Assembly: GCF_000286835.2 (NCBI RefSeq)
Contig: NZ_AJYD02000038.1
Location: 186,001-250,000, forward strand
DNA from: Enterovibrio norvegicus FF-33
Lineage (GTDB): Bacteria; Pseudomonadota; Gammaproteobacteria; Enterobacterales; Vibrionaceae
Direction: 5' to 3'
Length of the DNA stretch: 64,000 nt
Position numbers and translations under genes: made by a program
The notes under the pieces: model-generated
The model's input: the letters and a program-made list of their open reading frames with translations, nothing else
The model's database searches: none
Told to the model about the DNA's origin: nothing
In this document: in pieces, positions 47,901 to 57,404 of the stretch
How positions within the stretch are numbered: the first letter of the stretch is position 1
How the letters are laid out: every line of letters starts with the position of its first letter

Positions 47901-49450
47901 ATGTCGTCCAAGCAATTCAAGGTTCAAAAGAATGGCATGAACTACGCGCATTGCATTTCAATGCCTCAGAAGCCCCCGTCATGATGGGAGACAGCAAGTA
48001 CCAATCTCGTGGGGCGCTACTACGCGAAAAAGCCACGGGTGAAACCAAAGACGTCAGCCCCGCACAACAACGCATCTTTGATAAAGGTCATGCTGCGGAA
48101 GAAGGCGCCAGGCCGCTTGCGGAAGTGATCATTGGTGAAGAGCTCTACCCCACCACGGCGACACGCATGGTTGAGGGTTTACCGCTTCTCGCCTCCTTTG
48201 ATGGTATTACCGTACTTGATGACATTGTCTTTGAGCACAAACTACTGAACGCCAAGTTGGTTGAACGCGTGAAGGCCAATGACTTAGAGCCACATTACTT
48301 CTGGCAGATCGAGCAACAACTCTTGGTGTCCGAAGCTGAGCGCGTCATTTTCGTGTGCAGTGACGGGACCGAAGATAACTTTCACTATTGTGAGTACATC
48401 TCTCTCCCTGAACGTCGCGACGCACTCATCGCAGGATGGGCGCAATTCGCAAAAGATTTATCGCAGTACCAAGTGAACGATGTTGCGGTTGTCGAGCCAG
48501 AACCTGTGCTGGGTTTGCCGACGATCACTTACCGCATGGACGGTCTCTCTTTAACGTCCAACCTCGACGCCTTTAAAACGGCAGCGATGGCGCTGGTAGA
48601 AGAGTCAAAAAAGCCCATCGAAACCGAACAAGATTTTGCCGACGCGGAATCGCAAGTGAAGATCTTCAAAGACACGGAAGACAAACTCAAAGCCCTTCAA
48701 GAACAAGTACAAGGTGAAGTGGTAGACGTCGACACCTTCGTCAAAGATCTCAAGTTCATCGGTGAGCACATTCGCCAGGCTCGCCTTGCGACAGATAAGC
48801 AGGTGCAAGCCCGTAAGGATGAGATCCGCCAACGCATCCAAGACAAGGCCAACGCGACGATCGCGGCCCATGTCAAAGCGCTCGGGTCTGAAGTTAACGC
48901 CCCGCTCCCTGCCCTGTCTGTTTCGGTTCAACACGCCATGAAAGGTAAGAAGAGCCGGACCAGTTTGCAGGATGCGGCAGACACCGCCATTGCAAAGGCA
49001 AAAATTGAGGCTGATGCTTTGGCAAAAGTGGCACGCGCTAACGCGGCCAATCTCAACACGCTCGCGAACAGCCATCTGTTTTTGTTCAACGACTGGGAGC
49101 AAATTGCGTTCAAAGCCAATGAGGATTTTACCGCGTTGGTCAAAGCGCGGATTTCAGACCACGTCGCCAACCAGAAAAACCGTCAGGATGAGGAGCAGAG
49201 CCATGCAAACCAAAAGACTGAGGCGAAATCGCTACAAGCAGAAAAGAGTCCAGGCCAAGCCGCGACACCTCCACGACGAAAAGCGATGGTGGCTGAACAG
49301 CTAGACGAAGGCATGGTGTCGATCTCGATGCGCGAATACAAACACCTTCTCGAACGAAACAGTCTGCTGACAGCCCTTGAGCAACAAGGGGTCGATAACT
49401 GGGAGGGTTACAGCGAAGCAATGTCTCTCATCCCTGACAAAGCGGCGTAG
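47897..49450 (+). CDS. YqaJ-type viral exonuclease with coiled-coil extension
   Basis: A 517-residue protein. N-terminal nuclease: GSKEWHELRALHFNASEAPV, FDKGHAAEEGARPLAEVI, LLASFDGITVLDDIVFEHKL and PHYFWQIEQQLLVSEAE are the YqaJ/lambda-exonuclease-like blocks with the catalytic D, E and K. Residues 215 to the end add a long Lys/Glu/Gln coiled coil, which doubles the usual length. It overlaps recT by 4 bases. Role: 5'-3' resection to supply RecT with single strands. Confidence 0.85.
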   Translation: MNVVQAIQGSKEWHELRALHFNASEAPVMMGDSKYQSRGALLREKATGETKDVSPAQQRIFDKGHAAEEGARPLAEVIIGEELYPTTATRMVEGLPLLASFDGITVLDDIVFEHKLLNAKLVERVKANDLEPHYFWQIEQQLLVSEAERVIFVCSDGTEDNFHYCEYISLPERRDALIAGWAQFAKDLSQYQVNDVAVVEPEPVLGLPTITYRMDGLSLTSNLDAFKTAAMALVEESKKPIETEQDFADAESQVKIFKDTEDKLKALQEQVQGEVVDVDTFVKDLKFIGEHIRQARLATDKQVQARKDEIRQRIQDKANATIAAHVKALGSEVNAPLPALSVSVQHAMKGKKSRTSLQDAADTAIAKAKIEADALAKVARANAANLNTLANSHLFLFNDWEQIAFKANEDFTALVKARISDHVANQKNRQDEEQSHANQKTEAKSLQAEKSPGQAATPPRRKAMVAEQLDEGMVSISMREYKHLLERNSLLTALEQQGVDNWEGYSEAMSLIPDKAA

Positions 49451-49613
49451 ACAAAGCCAATCCTGGCCCCTTCTAAAAACCGAATGGTTCGCTATCTTCA
49501 ATCATGGAGGTAGTCATCCGCCCTAAGGTATTTCCAGTTAGCATGGTTTTTAGATTTGTAGCTACCCGCGTCTACTTTCTTTTGCTAAGAATTGAACATC
49601 TTCGGAGGCTCAA

Positions 49614-49853
49614 ATGAACGAATATCAATTTATCCGTCTGTCTGATTGGGCTGCTATCACCTTTCCTGGAGAGCAATATTCTCCAGCTACAATGTCTCGA
49701 TGGGTGAAAACACACCAAATCAAACCCTGTCCTGTCAAAGTGGGCGGCCGCTGGATGGTTCAAAAAGATGCCCGTTTCATCGGTCTTTCTGCCGCCAATG
49801 AAGGCCCTTATTCAGACCCAATGGTTGAAAGGATCATGAACTATGGCCGCTAG
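49614..49853 (+). CDS. xis: Excisionase-like protein
   Basis: A 79-residue protein starting MNEYQFIRLSDWAAITFPGE. QYSPATMSRWVKTHQIKPCP is a winged-helix/HTH, and VKVGGRWMVQ the beta wing, as in lambda-type excisionases. It overlaps the integrase start by 11 bases, the usual xis-int coupling. Role: promotes excision with integrase. Confidence 0.8.
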   Translation: MNEYQFIRLSDWAAITFPGEQYSPATMSRWVKTHQIKPCPVKVGGRWMVQKDARFIGLSAANEGPYSDPMVERIMNYGR

Positions 49854-51006
49854 ACCGAGAACGCACGCCATCGATGTACCTAGTCTTTATCAGAAGCTTG
49901 ATAAGCGCACTGGCAAAGTCTACTACCAATACAGAGACCAGCGCACAGGACGCTTCCACGGATTGGGTACTGATAAGAAACAGGCGATAAAAATTGCTAA
50001 AGAGCTTAACGACCGTATCGCCAAACAACTGATCGATCACTACCAGAATATCCTTGACGAAAATGCCCCTAAAGTGGCTAGGCAAGGTATCAGTATCAAA
50101 AGTTGGTGCCAGCGATACATGAAGCTACAGCGCGAAAGGAAATCAATTGGAGAAGTATCAGAGAATACCGTTAAACAACGCGGTTACTGCGTAAAGGTGC
50201 TCGAGGATCGCTTTGGTCAAACCGGCATTAAAGACATCGATACGAAGTCGCTTGCCAAGATCATTGATGAGTACAAAGCCCAAGGCAAAATGCACATGGC
50301 CGCACGCCTTCGTTCAACCTGGATAGACATGTTCAAAGAAGCCTTGCATGCCGGTGAAATCGAAGGCGGCGTGAACCCAGCTTCAGCGACGAGGACACCA
50401 CGATTGAAAGTGGCGCGTAATCGACTCACCAAAGACGACTGGCCTGCTCTCGTCGCATCGGCCAATAAGCAGATCTTTCCTTATGCCATCAATTCGCTGT
50501 ATCTCGGCTTAACAACCGGCCTTAGGCGGCAAGACTTGTGTGAACTGAGATTCGCTGACGTCAAAGACGGTCATCTGCTAGTCAGCGTCAATAAAAGCCG
50601 AGGCAGAACCAAACTCGCATTTCCGTTGTGGCTCACCAACCCGCTCATTGGTATGTCCTTAGGCGAGATCATTGAGCAATGCCGCGCTTCTGGTGTGGTC
50701 AGTCGTTATCTTCTTCACTTATCGACCAAGTATGCGCCAACCAGAAAAGGCAGCCCTGTCAGCGCCATGTCTCTGAGTAAATCCTTCCTGAAAATTCGTG
50801 ATGAGAGTGGTCTCGTTTGGGATGAAGGTTCCGCACCGAGTTTTCATGAACTCCGCTCACTTGCTGAGCGCACCTATTCAGAATTGGGATACGACACCCA
50901 AGTGCTGCTCGGTCACAAGAGTCGGAAAATGACTGACAAGTATCACGACGAGCGAGGCAGTGAATACGTGTTTATAAAAGCCCCCAAGCAAAACGTGACA
51001 CCGTAA
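49843..51006 (+). CDS. int: Lambda-type tyrosine integrase
   Basis: A 387-residue protein. The N-terminal beta arm-binding domain reads YYQYRDQRTGRFHGLGTDKK. Catalytic residues are Arg228 (TTGLRRQD), His335 and Arg338 (FHELRSL), His358 (LLGHKS) and Tyr367 (TDKYHD), all in place. Full length and intact. Its position at the right prophage end next to arm-type repeats (51061-51097) indicates the attachment site lies just downstream, and places the other prophage end left of position 1. Confidence 0.9.
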   Translation: MAARPRTHAIDVPSLYQKLDKRTGKVYYQYRDQRTGRFHGLGTDKKQAIKIAKELNDRIAKQLIDHYQNILDENAPKVARQGISIKSWCQRYMKLQRERKSIGEVSENTVKQRGYCVKVLEDRFGQTGIKDIDTKSLAKIIDEYKAQGKMHMAARLRSTWIDMFKEALHAGEIEGGVNPASATRTPRLKVARNRLTKDDWPALVASANKQIFPYAINSLYLGLTTGLRRQDLCELRFADVKDGHLLVSVNKSRGRTKLAFPLWLTNPLIGMSLGEIIEQCRASGVVSRYLLHLSTKYAPTRKGSPVSAMSLSKSFLKIRDESGLVWDEGSAPSFHELRSLAERTYSELGYDTQVLLGHKSRKMTDKYHDERGSEYVFIKAPKQNVTP

Positions 51007-51060
51007 TGCATAACTCATTTTTAGGCATGCCACACTCTATTCACCCAGAATTCGCTGTCG

Positions 51061-51097
51061 TTTTGGAGGGAAAGTTTTGGAGGGATTTTGGGGAAAG
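51061..51097 (+). promoter_or_regulatory. Putative integrase arm-type sites
   Basis: TTTTGGAGGGA at 51061-51071 and again at 51075-51085, then TTTTGGGGAAA at 51087-51097: three related sites 12-14 bases apart just behind the integrase. This is the usual arrangement for arm-type sites of the attachment region. The core and the exact attR cannot be located without the left end. Confidence 0.6.
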
Positions 51098-51254
51098 CAT
51101 TTTGAGAAAGTGGGCGGGAATATCTACCAACAATCCAAAAGTGACAATCTTCGACCTATATATGCAGAAAAACATGAGAGAAAAATCAGAATTTAAGTTA
51201 GGCACTATTTATATAATTCAGTTAGATAAGATCACTAACCTTCCTTTATAAACG

Positions 51255-51284
51255 AAAAAGCGCCGACAAATGCCAGCGCCTTTT
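51255..51284. terminator. Terminator between attachment region and lipoprotein genes
   Basis: AAAAAGCGC and GCGCCTTTT pair around CGACAAATGCCA. Read either way it has a T- or A-run, so it is likely bidirectional. It separates prophage from the flanking minus-strand lipoprotein genes. Confidence 0.6.
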
Positions 51285-51308
51285 AAAACCAACACCTAAG
51301 TGGGCAAA

Positions 51309-51545
51309 TTACTTCGCAATATTGAAGAAAGCACCATCTTTACACGTAAACGTATAGTATTTCTCGCGCTCCATGTACTTCTCGAAGCCTTTACCTTCAC
51401 AGTAGGTGGCGTTCAGGTCTGTCGAAATGTTCAATCGACTGTCAACAACACGTTGATCAGGGTTTGGCATAGATTCTGCCGTTTCAATCGAAGAGCAACC
51501 TGCCATTGACGCGGCAATGACCGCCATCACCATTATTTTTTTCAT
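51309..51545 (-). CDS. Small lipoprotein
   Basis: I start this at the ATG at 51545 (MKKIMVMAVIAASMAG). The lipobox SMAGC gives the lipidated Cys at residue 17. About 78 residues; the rest has two more Cys (ATYCEGKGFEKYM, YTFTCKDGAF) that may pair. It follows a paralogous-looking lipoprotein gene and lies beside the attachment region, so it could be the host gene next to the prophage or a lysogenic-conversion gene. Function unknown. Confidence 0.7.
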   Translation of the reverse strand: MKKIMVMAVIAASMAGCSSIETAESMPNPDQRVVDSRLNISTDLNATYCEGKGFEKYMEREKYYTFTCKDGAFFNIAK

Positions 51546-51558
51546 TGTTATTCTCGCT

Positions 51559-51882
51559 TTATAAAACGTAATTGGAACCATCGCTACAAGAGAGTTTCAC
51601 TTCGCCAGCTTCGCTCGACACAAAATCACGAATGCCCATGCTTGAACAATACACCCTGTCCATTTCGACTATGTCATCCAGAGAAATGTCACCACGAATG
51701 ATGTATGAACTTCCGCTATGACACATTACACGCAGGCCATCAACGGTTTGTGAAAACGCTTTGGCGCTGTCGCTATGACAAAGCTTTATCGCTGCTTCAA
51801 TACGTTCGTCTACAGGATCCGGTGACGAAGTGCAGGCCGCAAGCGACAAAGCAAACCCTAAGGTTAGAATTGGCTTAATCAT
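51559..51882 (-). CDS. Lipoprotein, related to the next one
   Basis: A 107-residue lipoprotein: MIKPILTLGFALSLAAC with the lipid Cys at residue 17. Four more Cys follow in pairs (KLCHSDSAKAF, RVMCHSGSSYII, RVYCSSMGIRDF, VKLSCSDGSNYVL). The C-terminal C-S-D-G-S-N-Y pattern and the C-K-D-G-A-F of its neighbour suggest duplication and divergence. Operon of two. Probably in the periplasm; role unknown. Confidence 0.7.
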   Translation of the reverse strand: MIKPILTLGFALSLAACTSSPDPVDERIEAAIKLCHSDSAKAFSQTVDGLRVMCHSGSSYIIRGDISLDDIVEMDRVYCSSMGIRDFVSSEAGEVKLSCSDGSNYVL

Positions 51883-52023
51883 TAGACTATTTCCATGTTT
51901 ACTTTATTGTCCGCCGTGACGACATCACAACATATTCAACACATTAGCACAGCCTAACTGACGGATGTACCCCTACATCCTATATATCCCTGAGTAACGT
52001 TAAGATCGGGGTTAAGCGCTCTC

Positions 52024-52899
52024 TTATATAGGAAGAAGCAACTGAAGGTTAGACTTAAGCCTTTCTGGCGTTGACGCTGCCGTGACGGGTGTTATGCCGT
52101 AATCAGCAATGGTTTTCAACACCAGGGCTGAAGGCGTTGAACCATTCCCTTCAGCTTGCGCTTGAATGTCGTCAAGCATGGCGCAATTCAACAAGTTGTC
52201 GTAATTCTCTGGCAGATCGTCTGCGGAGAATTCGTAGCATCCATCCAGTAAAGGGCTGTAGCCAATAATCTCTGGTTTAACAGCCAGTCGCTTCAATGCG
52301 CCAAAAAGATGTTCATTGAGGATCACTTGCGGACCAAAATCTGCGCCTGCGTTTGGTGAAATAATCGAGTATCGATATTGAGCATAATCGAAAGGCCTAA
52401 GTTGATGTTGTTCAATCACATCAACGAGCTCTAACACCCGCGATTCTTTATAGTTTGAAATGCCCAACTGTCTGACAATCCCCTCGTCCACCAAGGATGA
52501 CAGTGTTTTCCAAGTATCGAGTAATGGCACGTTTAAGTCATCCACGTGCGCGTACAACACATCAAGATAATCGGTGTTGAGTCGTGTTAGTGTTTTGTCC
52601 AATGAGCGTTTGATATTGTCGGGAGAAAGACCGTCTAATTTGTCATAAGTGAATCCATCGACGGATTGAGCCCCTATTTTCGTCATCACCTCTACACGCT
52701 TTCTGTCTTTGCCTTGCAGCCATTGCCCTAATACGGTTTCGCTTTCGTCCCCTTTCCCATCGGGGTGCCAACACGCATAGTTATTGGCAGTATCTAAGCG
52801 ACTGCCCCCCATTTCCAGAAAAGCATCAAGAACCGCGAAGCTGTCGTCTTTATTGGTGTAGGTACCGAATTTTGCCGTACCTAAAATAATGGGAAACAT
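52024..52899 (-). CDS. Aldo/keto reductase
   Basis: I use the ATG at 52899 (MFPIILGTAKFGTYTNKDD) because GGAGG precedes it at the right distance; the longer frame adds a Cys/Gly-rich stretch without support. About 291 residues. LDTANNYACWHPDG has the Asp and Tyr of the active site. VEVMTKIGAQ, the DYLDVLYAHVDD core with its His, LGISNYKESRVLELVD and TPVTAASTPERLKSNL complete the barrel. NADPH-dependent carbonyl reduction; substrate unknown. A chromosomal, not phage, gene. Confidence 0.85.
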   Translation of the reverse strand: MFPIILGTAKFGTYTNKDDSFAVLDAFLEMGGSRLDTANNYACWHPDGKGDESETVLGQWLQGKDRKRVEVMTKIGAQSVDGFTYDKLDGLSPDNIKRSLDKTLTRLNTDYLDVLYAHVDDLNVPLLDTWKTLSSLVDEGIVRQLGISNYKESRVLELVDVIEQHQLRPFDYAQYRYSIISPNAGADFGPQVILNEHLFGALKRLAVKPEIIGYSPLLDGCYEFSADDLPENYDNLLNCAMLDDIQAQAEGNGSTPSALVLKTIADYGITPVTAASTPERLKSNLQLLLPI

Positions 52900-53174
52900 T
52901 CTGCCACATCCTCCACAGCCCATACTCACAGTGAACATTGAGATAGGCATGTTGCACTATTGTTAAATTTCCTTATAACAATAGCCTTTGTCTGTGTTTA
53001 CAACCATTGAACGAGTCGATATTCATTCTAATCTCCGTCTAAAACAACAGATAAACGCGATAAAGAGTGATATTCAGATGATGATGAAGTGGTTAAATAT
53101 GAGGGATGAACTGTGCGATTCTTGAGATCAGATATTGGAAGATAAGTGCGCCCCGCTTAGCGCACACCTGCATG

Positions 53175-54293
53175 CTAATAGCCCGTTGCTTCCATGAACC
53201 CGACGCCTGTCGAAGAGCCCAATACATTAATGGGGCCTTCCCAGTATGGAAAGGCGAACGGCAACCAATTGTTAGCGTTCACCGGAGACGTGGTTATTGT
53301 CATGTCTACGTCCGCTATCTGAATTTGCCACTCGGTTGGCAAATGGCGCCCGGTAGGCATTTTTGAGAACGACGTAGGCACCATGTTGATGTCATCATGA
53401 TCCAAAGTACGCGTACTGCCATCAGCGGCAGTTAGTGAGCCAAAACGATACGGTCCCTGCTCACTTCGTACCTGTACCACCATCAACGACTGGCCATCGT
53501 CCAACTGGAGTGAAAACCAATCCCAGCCTCGCTGATCATCACTTAGGGCTTGTGTGCTCCACTCGCGATCTACCCAGCCTTTTCCGCTGACCTCGATATT
53601 CTCGCCATTAATGGTCACTGTGCCCTCAAATACCACAGCAGGAACACTGAAGTAGTAAGAAGCAACATCTTTTGTCGCATGCTTTCGGCTATAACCTTGG
53701 TCGCCTTGCATGATTTCAGCTTGGCTCTGAACCATATTAAGATCAAAACTGAAATCATCGTCTTGTGCGGTGAGCTCTGCAGGAAAAGGGGCGGCTGTTT
53801 GACTGCGCCATTCCCAGTTATCGAGCCAAGCATTGAACGGTTTGCTGGTCACACCTGTTTGACCAATGCCCCCTCGCGCAAATCGCTCAGCGGCAAACGT
53901 CTCAGTTTTTGTCGTCAATACCGCATGGGCCATAAACACATGTGTATTATCCCATCTATCGCCTTGCTGTGCTGACAGCGCCGTGCGAAACAATGTCCAC
54001 TGGACACCGTATTGGTTACCTTGCTTGTCACTTACGTTCGCGGTGACATACCACCATTCTTGTCTAAAATCGTCATGCTTGCCGTAGTCAGTTGGAAATG
54101 ACAGACGACGCCCCGGTTTAACCGTTGAAAAACCGTCGCCGTCGCTCGCCACCAGCATATCAACCGCCAAACTATTTGGCACGTCGTCATGAAGGAGTAC
54201 AGAGCCAAACAATGCCAGTACACACAGTAAAACCACCGAACTCCAGCCGATGATTGTCAGCATAAAAGGTTGAGGTTTATCATCATCCCGCAT
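53175..54293 (-). CDS. AttH-like lipocalin protein (carotenoid 1,2-hydratase-type)
   Basis: I start this at the ATG at 54293 (MRDDDKPQPFMLTIIGWSSV), which overlaps the permease stop (TAATG). About 372 residues. A membrane anchor at residues about 11-31 is followed by the lipocalin-like pair: DFRQEWWYVTANV and WDWFSLQLDDGQSLMVVQVR are the best blocks. The operon ABC-ATPase, permease, AttH mirrors attE-attF/G-attH. Suggested role: carrying or modifying a lipid or hydrophobic ligand in the periplasm. Confidence 0.8.
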   Translation of the reverse strand: MRDDDKPQPFMLTIIGWSSVVLLCVLALFGSVLLHDDVPNSLAVDMLVASDGDGFSTVKPGRRLSFPTDYGKHDDFRQEWWYVTANVSDKQGNQYGVQWTLFRTALSAQQGDRWDNTHVFMAHAVLTTKTETFAAERFARGGIGQTGVTSKPFNAWLDNWEWRSQTAAPFPAELTAQDDDFSFDLNMVQSQAEIMQGDQGYSRKHATKDVASYYFSVPAVVFEGTVTINGENIEVSGKGWVDREWSTQALSDDQRGWDWFSLQLDDGQSLMVVQVRSEQGPYRFGSLTAADGSTRTLDHDDINMVPTSFSKMPTGRHLPTEWQIQIADVDMTITTSPVNANNWLPFAFPYWEGPINVLGSSTGVGFMEATGY

Positions 54294-56752
54294 TACTGTG
54301 CGTCCCTGAATGAGAGAATGGCAGACCGCTTGATGAGGCGCCAAACTGGCCACCCTCCAGCGACGAGAAGCGTTAACAACGCCCCGCCAAGTGTGGTCAT
54401 ATAACTAAACGGAAAATAGGACACTGACATTGTCCAGCCAAATGAATACTTCAGCACAATGTTGATCAATACCTCTGCGATAAGCAGACCCAATGGCAAG
54501 GCAAACAACGCAGAGAACAAGCCAATTAACATTAACTGGCCGCCACCTAAGAACGCCAATTCTCGGCCAGAAATCCCCATGTATCGTAGAAGCGAGTATT
54601 GACGCTGTCGTGACAGTTCGGTGGCTAGCGTGGAGAAGAATAGGCCACAAATAGCGATGATCAATGTCAGGGTACATAGCGTGTCCGTGACAAGGAACGT
54701 TCTATCGAAAATACGCATGGCCCTTGCCAAAATTTCACGCTGATTACTTACCTGCGTTTCCTGCAACCCAAATTGGTTTCGCATGTTTTCGACCAACTGT
54801 GTTTCATCAACACCGTCTTTAAGCAGCGCTGCAACGCCAACCCGCCCTTCTTCATGCATCCAAGGAATTAGTGACGATCGGTTTGAAATCATCACTTGGC
54901 TGTATGGGTTACCGTAATCAAAATAAATACCTGCAACCTTCCAACCGTCACCAAATGGCGTTGGCAAGTTAATGCTATCGCCAGGGTGAACATCGAATTT
55001 CATCGCCAACGATTCACTCAACAGAATTCGTTTACTTTGATGCAGATGAGCCCAGTAATCCGGTATTGCTACTTTCAGTGCAAGCGCTTCACGTTCTTCC
55101 TTGCTGGTGCCAATGGAGTAAATTTCTACTACACCTTGAGCGGTATCAATTTCATGTCGCCACTGCACCAAGCTTTGATCAACATCCTCTTGGGCTTCAA
55201 GCCACTCAGACAGTTGTTCTGCGACCACTTTATCGGGGCGGATATAGATATCAGCAGCTAGACGTTGCTGTAACCAGCCTTCAGTTGTACTCCGAAAGCT
55301 GCCCACCATGGTTTCCATACCAATATTGGTCGCAATGGCCATCATAAATGCCATGGCAGCAATACCACGATAAGTGAGGCTTGCTGATGCATCCGACAAG
55401 AACCAACGTAGTCGGGCAATCTTGATTTTTTCAGAGATCAGCACGAAGGTTTTCCACATCAAAAATGGCAACAACAAACCGCCACTGATGAGGATTAAGG
55501 CTATTAGCGTAAAACCTTGAGCCTGACTTTGAGGGGCACTATAAACCCCTATAGCCACGACGATGAAAATGGCAGCAACAATGGCTTGCCAACGGAATTC
55601 AGCGTTGGAAAAACGCACCAATGACATACGCTTAGAAAGACGAGCAGGCGGCGTGGTTAGCAAGCGATATAACGGCCAGCCTGAGGCCAGAATGAAGCCG
55701 CAAACACCGAGAAGGAAGCTATAGAAGCCCCACTCCCATTGCCAATTCAATGTGAGGTCAACGTTAGCACCATAAAGATCGCTCAGTGTCGTTGCAACGG
55801 TGGGGATAAGCTTTTGAGCAAGAAATAATCCAACAATGTTACCGCTGATCAAGCCCAGCATTAGCCAAACGAGCATTTCCCCGGCAACGACCCAAGCCAG
55901 TGATTTTCTACCAACACCTAGTTGGCGCATAATGCCAACCAAAGGCTGACGCTGTGCCATCGACAACGATATTGCTTGATAGAATATAAACAAACCCACC
56001 ACGAATGCTAACAAGCCCATGGCAAACAAATTAAGGTGGAACGCCCGCGTTAATGGACCAAGCTCGGCGGTTTCGGTACGAGAGAGCGTCATGGTTGGCG
56101 GCAAGAATTCACGCAACTCATCACGCTTGGCTTTGTCCATTTCACCGCAGTAAATCAGCGCAAAACCCGAGTGATCAGATAACTGGCGAATAACCGAGAT
56201 ATCACCCAAAAGCCGTGTACCTGCACCGATTTGGCCGCCGTCCATCATTTTAAGGGGGCCAATTTCCTTGCCGTCTTGCAAGACCAGCTTCTGGCCTTCA
56301 GTCCAACCAAAGTGATTCGCCAATTCACGGCTTACCCATTGCACGCCCATTCCTTCAGTAAGAGGTAAGGTACTCAAGGAAGACGTTGGATTGGCGGCAT
56401 TGAAAGCAAACATCGCAATGGTATCGACACCCATTAGTTGAATGTCTTGGTCATCCTCTGTGGACGTTCTATGAAGATCGACGGGGACACATTGATTAAA
56501 CCCTTCTTTTCGCATTGAAATGTAGAGTTGTTCATCAATGCGTTTTCCACGCTCACGGTGATGCAACACATACGGGAAAGGATTGGTAAAAAGGTTAGCG
56601 CCTTTTTTGTAACTGGTCTGTGCATGCTGGTTTATCGACATGACGCCCACCAACAAAGCGACGCCTAGGGTTAGCCCTAGCCATACCAATAAAACCTGAA
56701 ACGGATGACGGCGATAATGCCCTATGAGTGCTTTAGCTACGGGTACGTACAT
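54293..56752 (-). CDS. ABC transporter permease, FtsX/LolC-like, fused halves
   Basis: An 819-residue protein. N-terminal segment (VLLVWLGLTLGVALLVGVMS), large periplasmic domain of about 190 residues, three membrane segments (about 245-375), further segments, a second periplasmic domain and a final FtsX core (LALPLGLLIAEVLINIVL, LGGALLTLLVAGGWP). This is two MacB/FtsX-type units in one chain, so a single protein supplies the transmembrane dimer. It overlaps the ATPase gene by 20 bases and AttH by 1. Likely handles lipoprotein- or lipid-like substrates on the periplasmic side. Confidence 0.8.
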   Translation of the reverse strand: MYVPVAKALIGHYRRHPFQVLLVWLGLTLGVALLVGVMSINQHAQTSYKKGANLFTNPFPYVLHHRERGKRIDEQLYISMRKEGFNQCVPVDLHRTSTEDDQDIQLMGVDTIAMFAFNAANPTSSLSTLPLTEGMGVQWVSRELANHFGWTEGQKLVLQDGKEIGPLKMMDGGQIGAGTRLLGDISVIRQLSDHSGFALIYCGEMDKAKRDELREFLPPTMTLSRTETAELGPLTRAFHLNLFAMGLLAFVVGLFIFYQAISLSMAQRQPLVGIMRQLGVGRKSLAWVVAGEMLVWLMLGLISGNIVGLFLAQKLIPTVATTLSDLYGANVDLTLNWQWEWGFYSFLLGVCGFILASGWPLYRLLTTPPARLSKRMSLVRFSNAEFRWQAIVAAIFIVVAIGVYSAPQSQAQGFTLIALILISGGLLLPFLMWKTFVLISEKIKIARLRWFLSDASASLTYRGIAAMAFMMAIATNIGMETMVGSFRSTTEGWLQQRLAADIYIRPDKVVAEQLSEWLEAQEDVDQSLVQWRHEIDTAQGVVEIYSIGTSKEEREALALKVAIPDYWAHLHQSKRILLSESLAMKFDVHPGDSINLPTPFGDGWKVAGIYFDYGNPYSQVMISNRSSLIPWMHEEGRVGVAALLKDGVDETQLVENMRNQFGLQETQVSNQREILARAMRIFDRTFLVTDTLCTLTLIIAICGLFFSTLATELSRQRQYSLLRYMGISGRELAFLGGGQLMLIGLFSALFALPLGLLIAEVLINIVLKYSFGWTMSVSYFPFSYMTTLGGALLTLLVAGGWPVWRLIKRSAILSFRDAQ

Positions 56753-57404
56753 TCAACACGCCCCCTTGCAGCGTGACACGCTGCCCTAAATAATCCGCCA
56801 CTTTTTCACTGTGGGTGACCACCAATAACGTGCAATCCAGTGTTTTGGTAAGAGTCGTAAGAAGGCGCATTACTGCATCGGCGTTGCGTTCATCCAAGCT
56901 GCCGGTAGGTTCATCAGCCAGCAAAATTTTAGGTTCCATGTACAAAGCACGGGCTATTGCCGCGCGTTGCTGCTGACCACCGGAGATTTCTTCAGGATAA
57001 CGCCCCAACAAGGGCATAAGATCTAGCGCTGAAATGATTTGACGCCAAAGACTGTCGTCTTCATGCAGGCCTTTTAATTGACGACAAAAGCGAATGTTAT
57101 CCGCTACCGTCAAGGTAGGAAGAAGGTTGTATTGTTGGAATACCATACCGATGTAGTGACGCCGGTAACGTGTACGTTCGCTTTCTGACAAAGCATGAAT
57201 GGCTGCGTTATCAATCCAGACTTGTCCCGAGTCGGGGTTGTCTAAGCCACCAATCAGGTTAAGCAAGGTACTTTTCCCCGATCCACTTTCGCCCATCAGC
57301 GCAACTTGGTCGTTGTTCGCTAAAGACAACTCAGCGCCTTGCAAAACAGGATGGAACTCTCCCCCATCAAGGTATCCTTTGCAAAGTCCAAAAAGCTCTA
57401 ACAT
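56733..57404 (-). CDS. ABC transporter ATP-binding protein, LolD/MacB class
   Basis: A 223-residue protein. GESGSGKSTLLNLIGG (Walker A), LIGGLDNPDSGQVWIDN, MVFQQYNLLPTLTVADNI (Q-loop), ISGGQQQRAAIARALYM (signature) and ILLADEPTGSLDERNADAV (Walker B, D-loop) and TLLVVTHSEKVADY (H-loop) are all present. Belongs with the permease at 54293-56752. The 350 bases upstream (57405-57754) separate it from the divergent gene at 57755 and show no gene that I can support. Confidence 0.9.
   Translation of the reverse strand: MLELFGLCKGYLDGGEFHPVLQGAELSLANNDQVALMGESGSGKSTLLNLIGGLDNPDSGQVWIDNAAIHALSESERTRYRRHYIGMVFQQYNLLPTLTVADNIRFCRQLKGLHEDDSLWRQIISALDLMPLLGRYPEEISGGQQQRAAIARALYMEPKILLADEPTGSLDERNADAVMRLLTTLTKTLDCTLLVVTHSEKVADYLGQRVTLQGGVLNVRTRS

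Noticed and set aside
51006-51251. 81-codon frame after the integrase
   Set aside because: It spans the arm-type repeats and the presumed attachment region, has no family resemblance, and its start simply overlaps the int stop.
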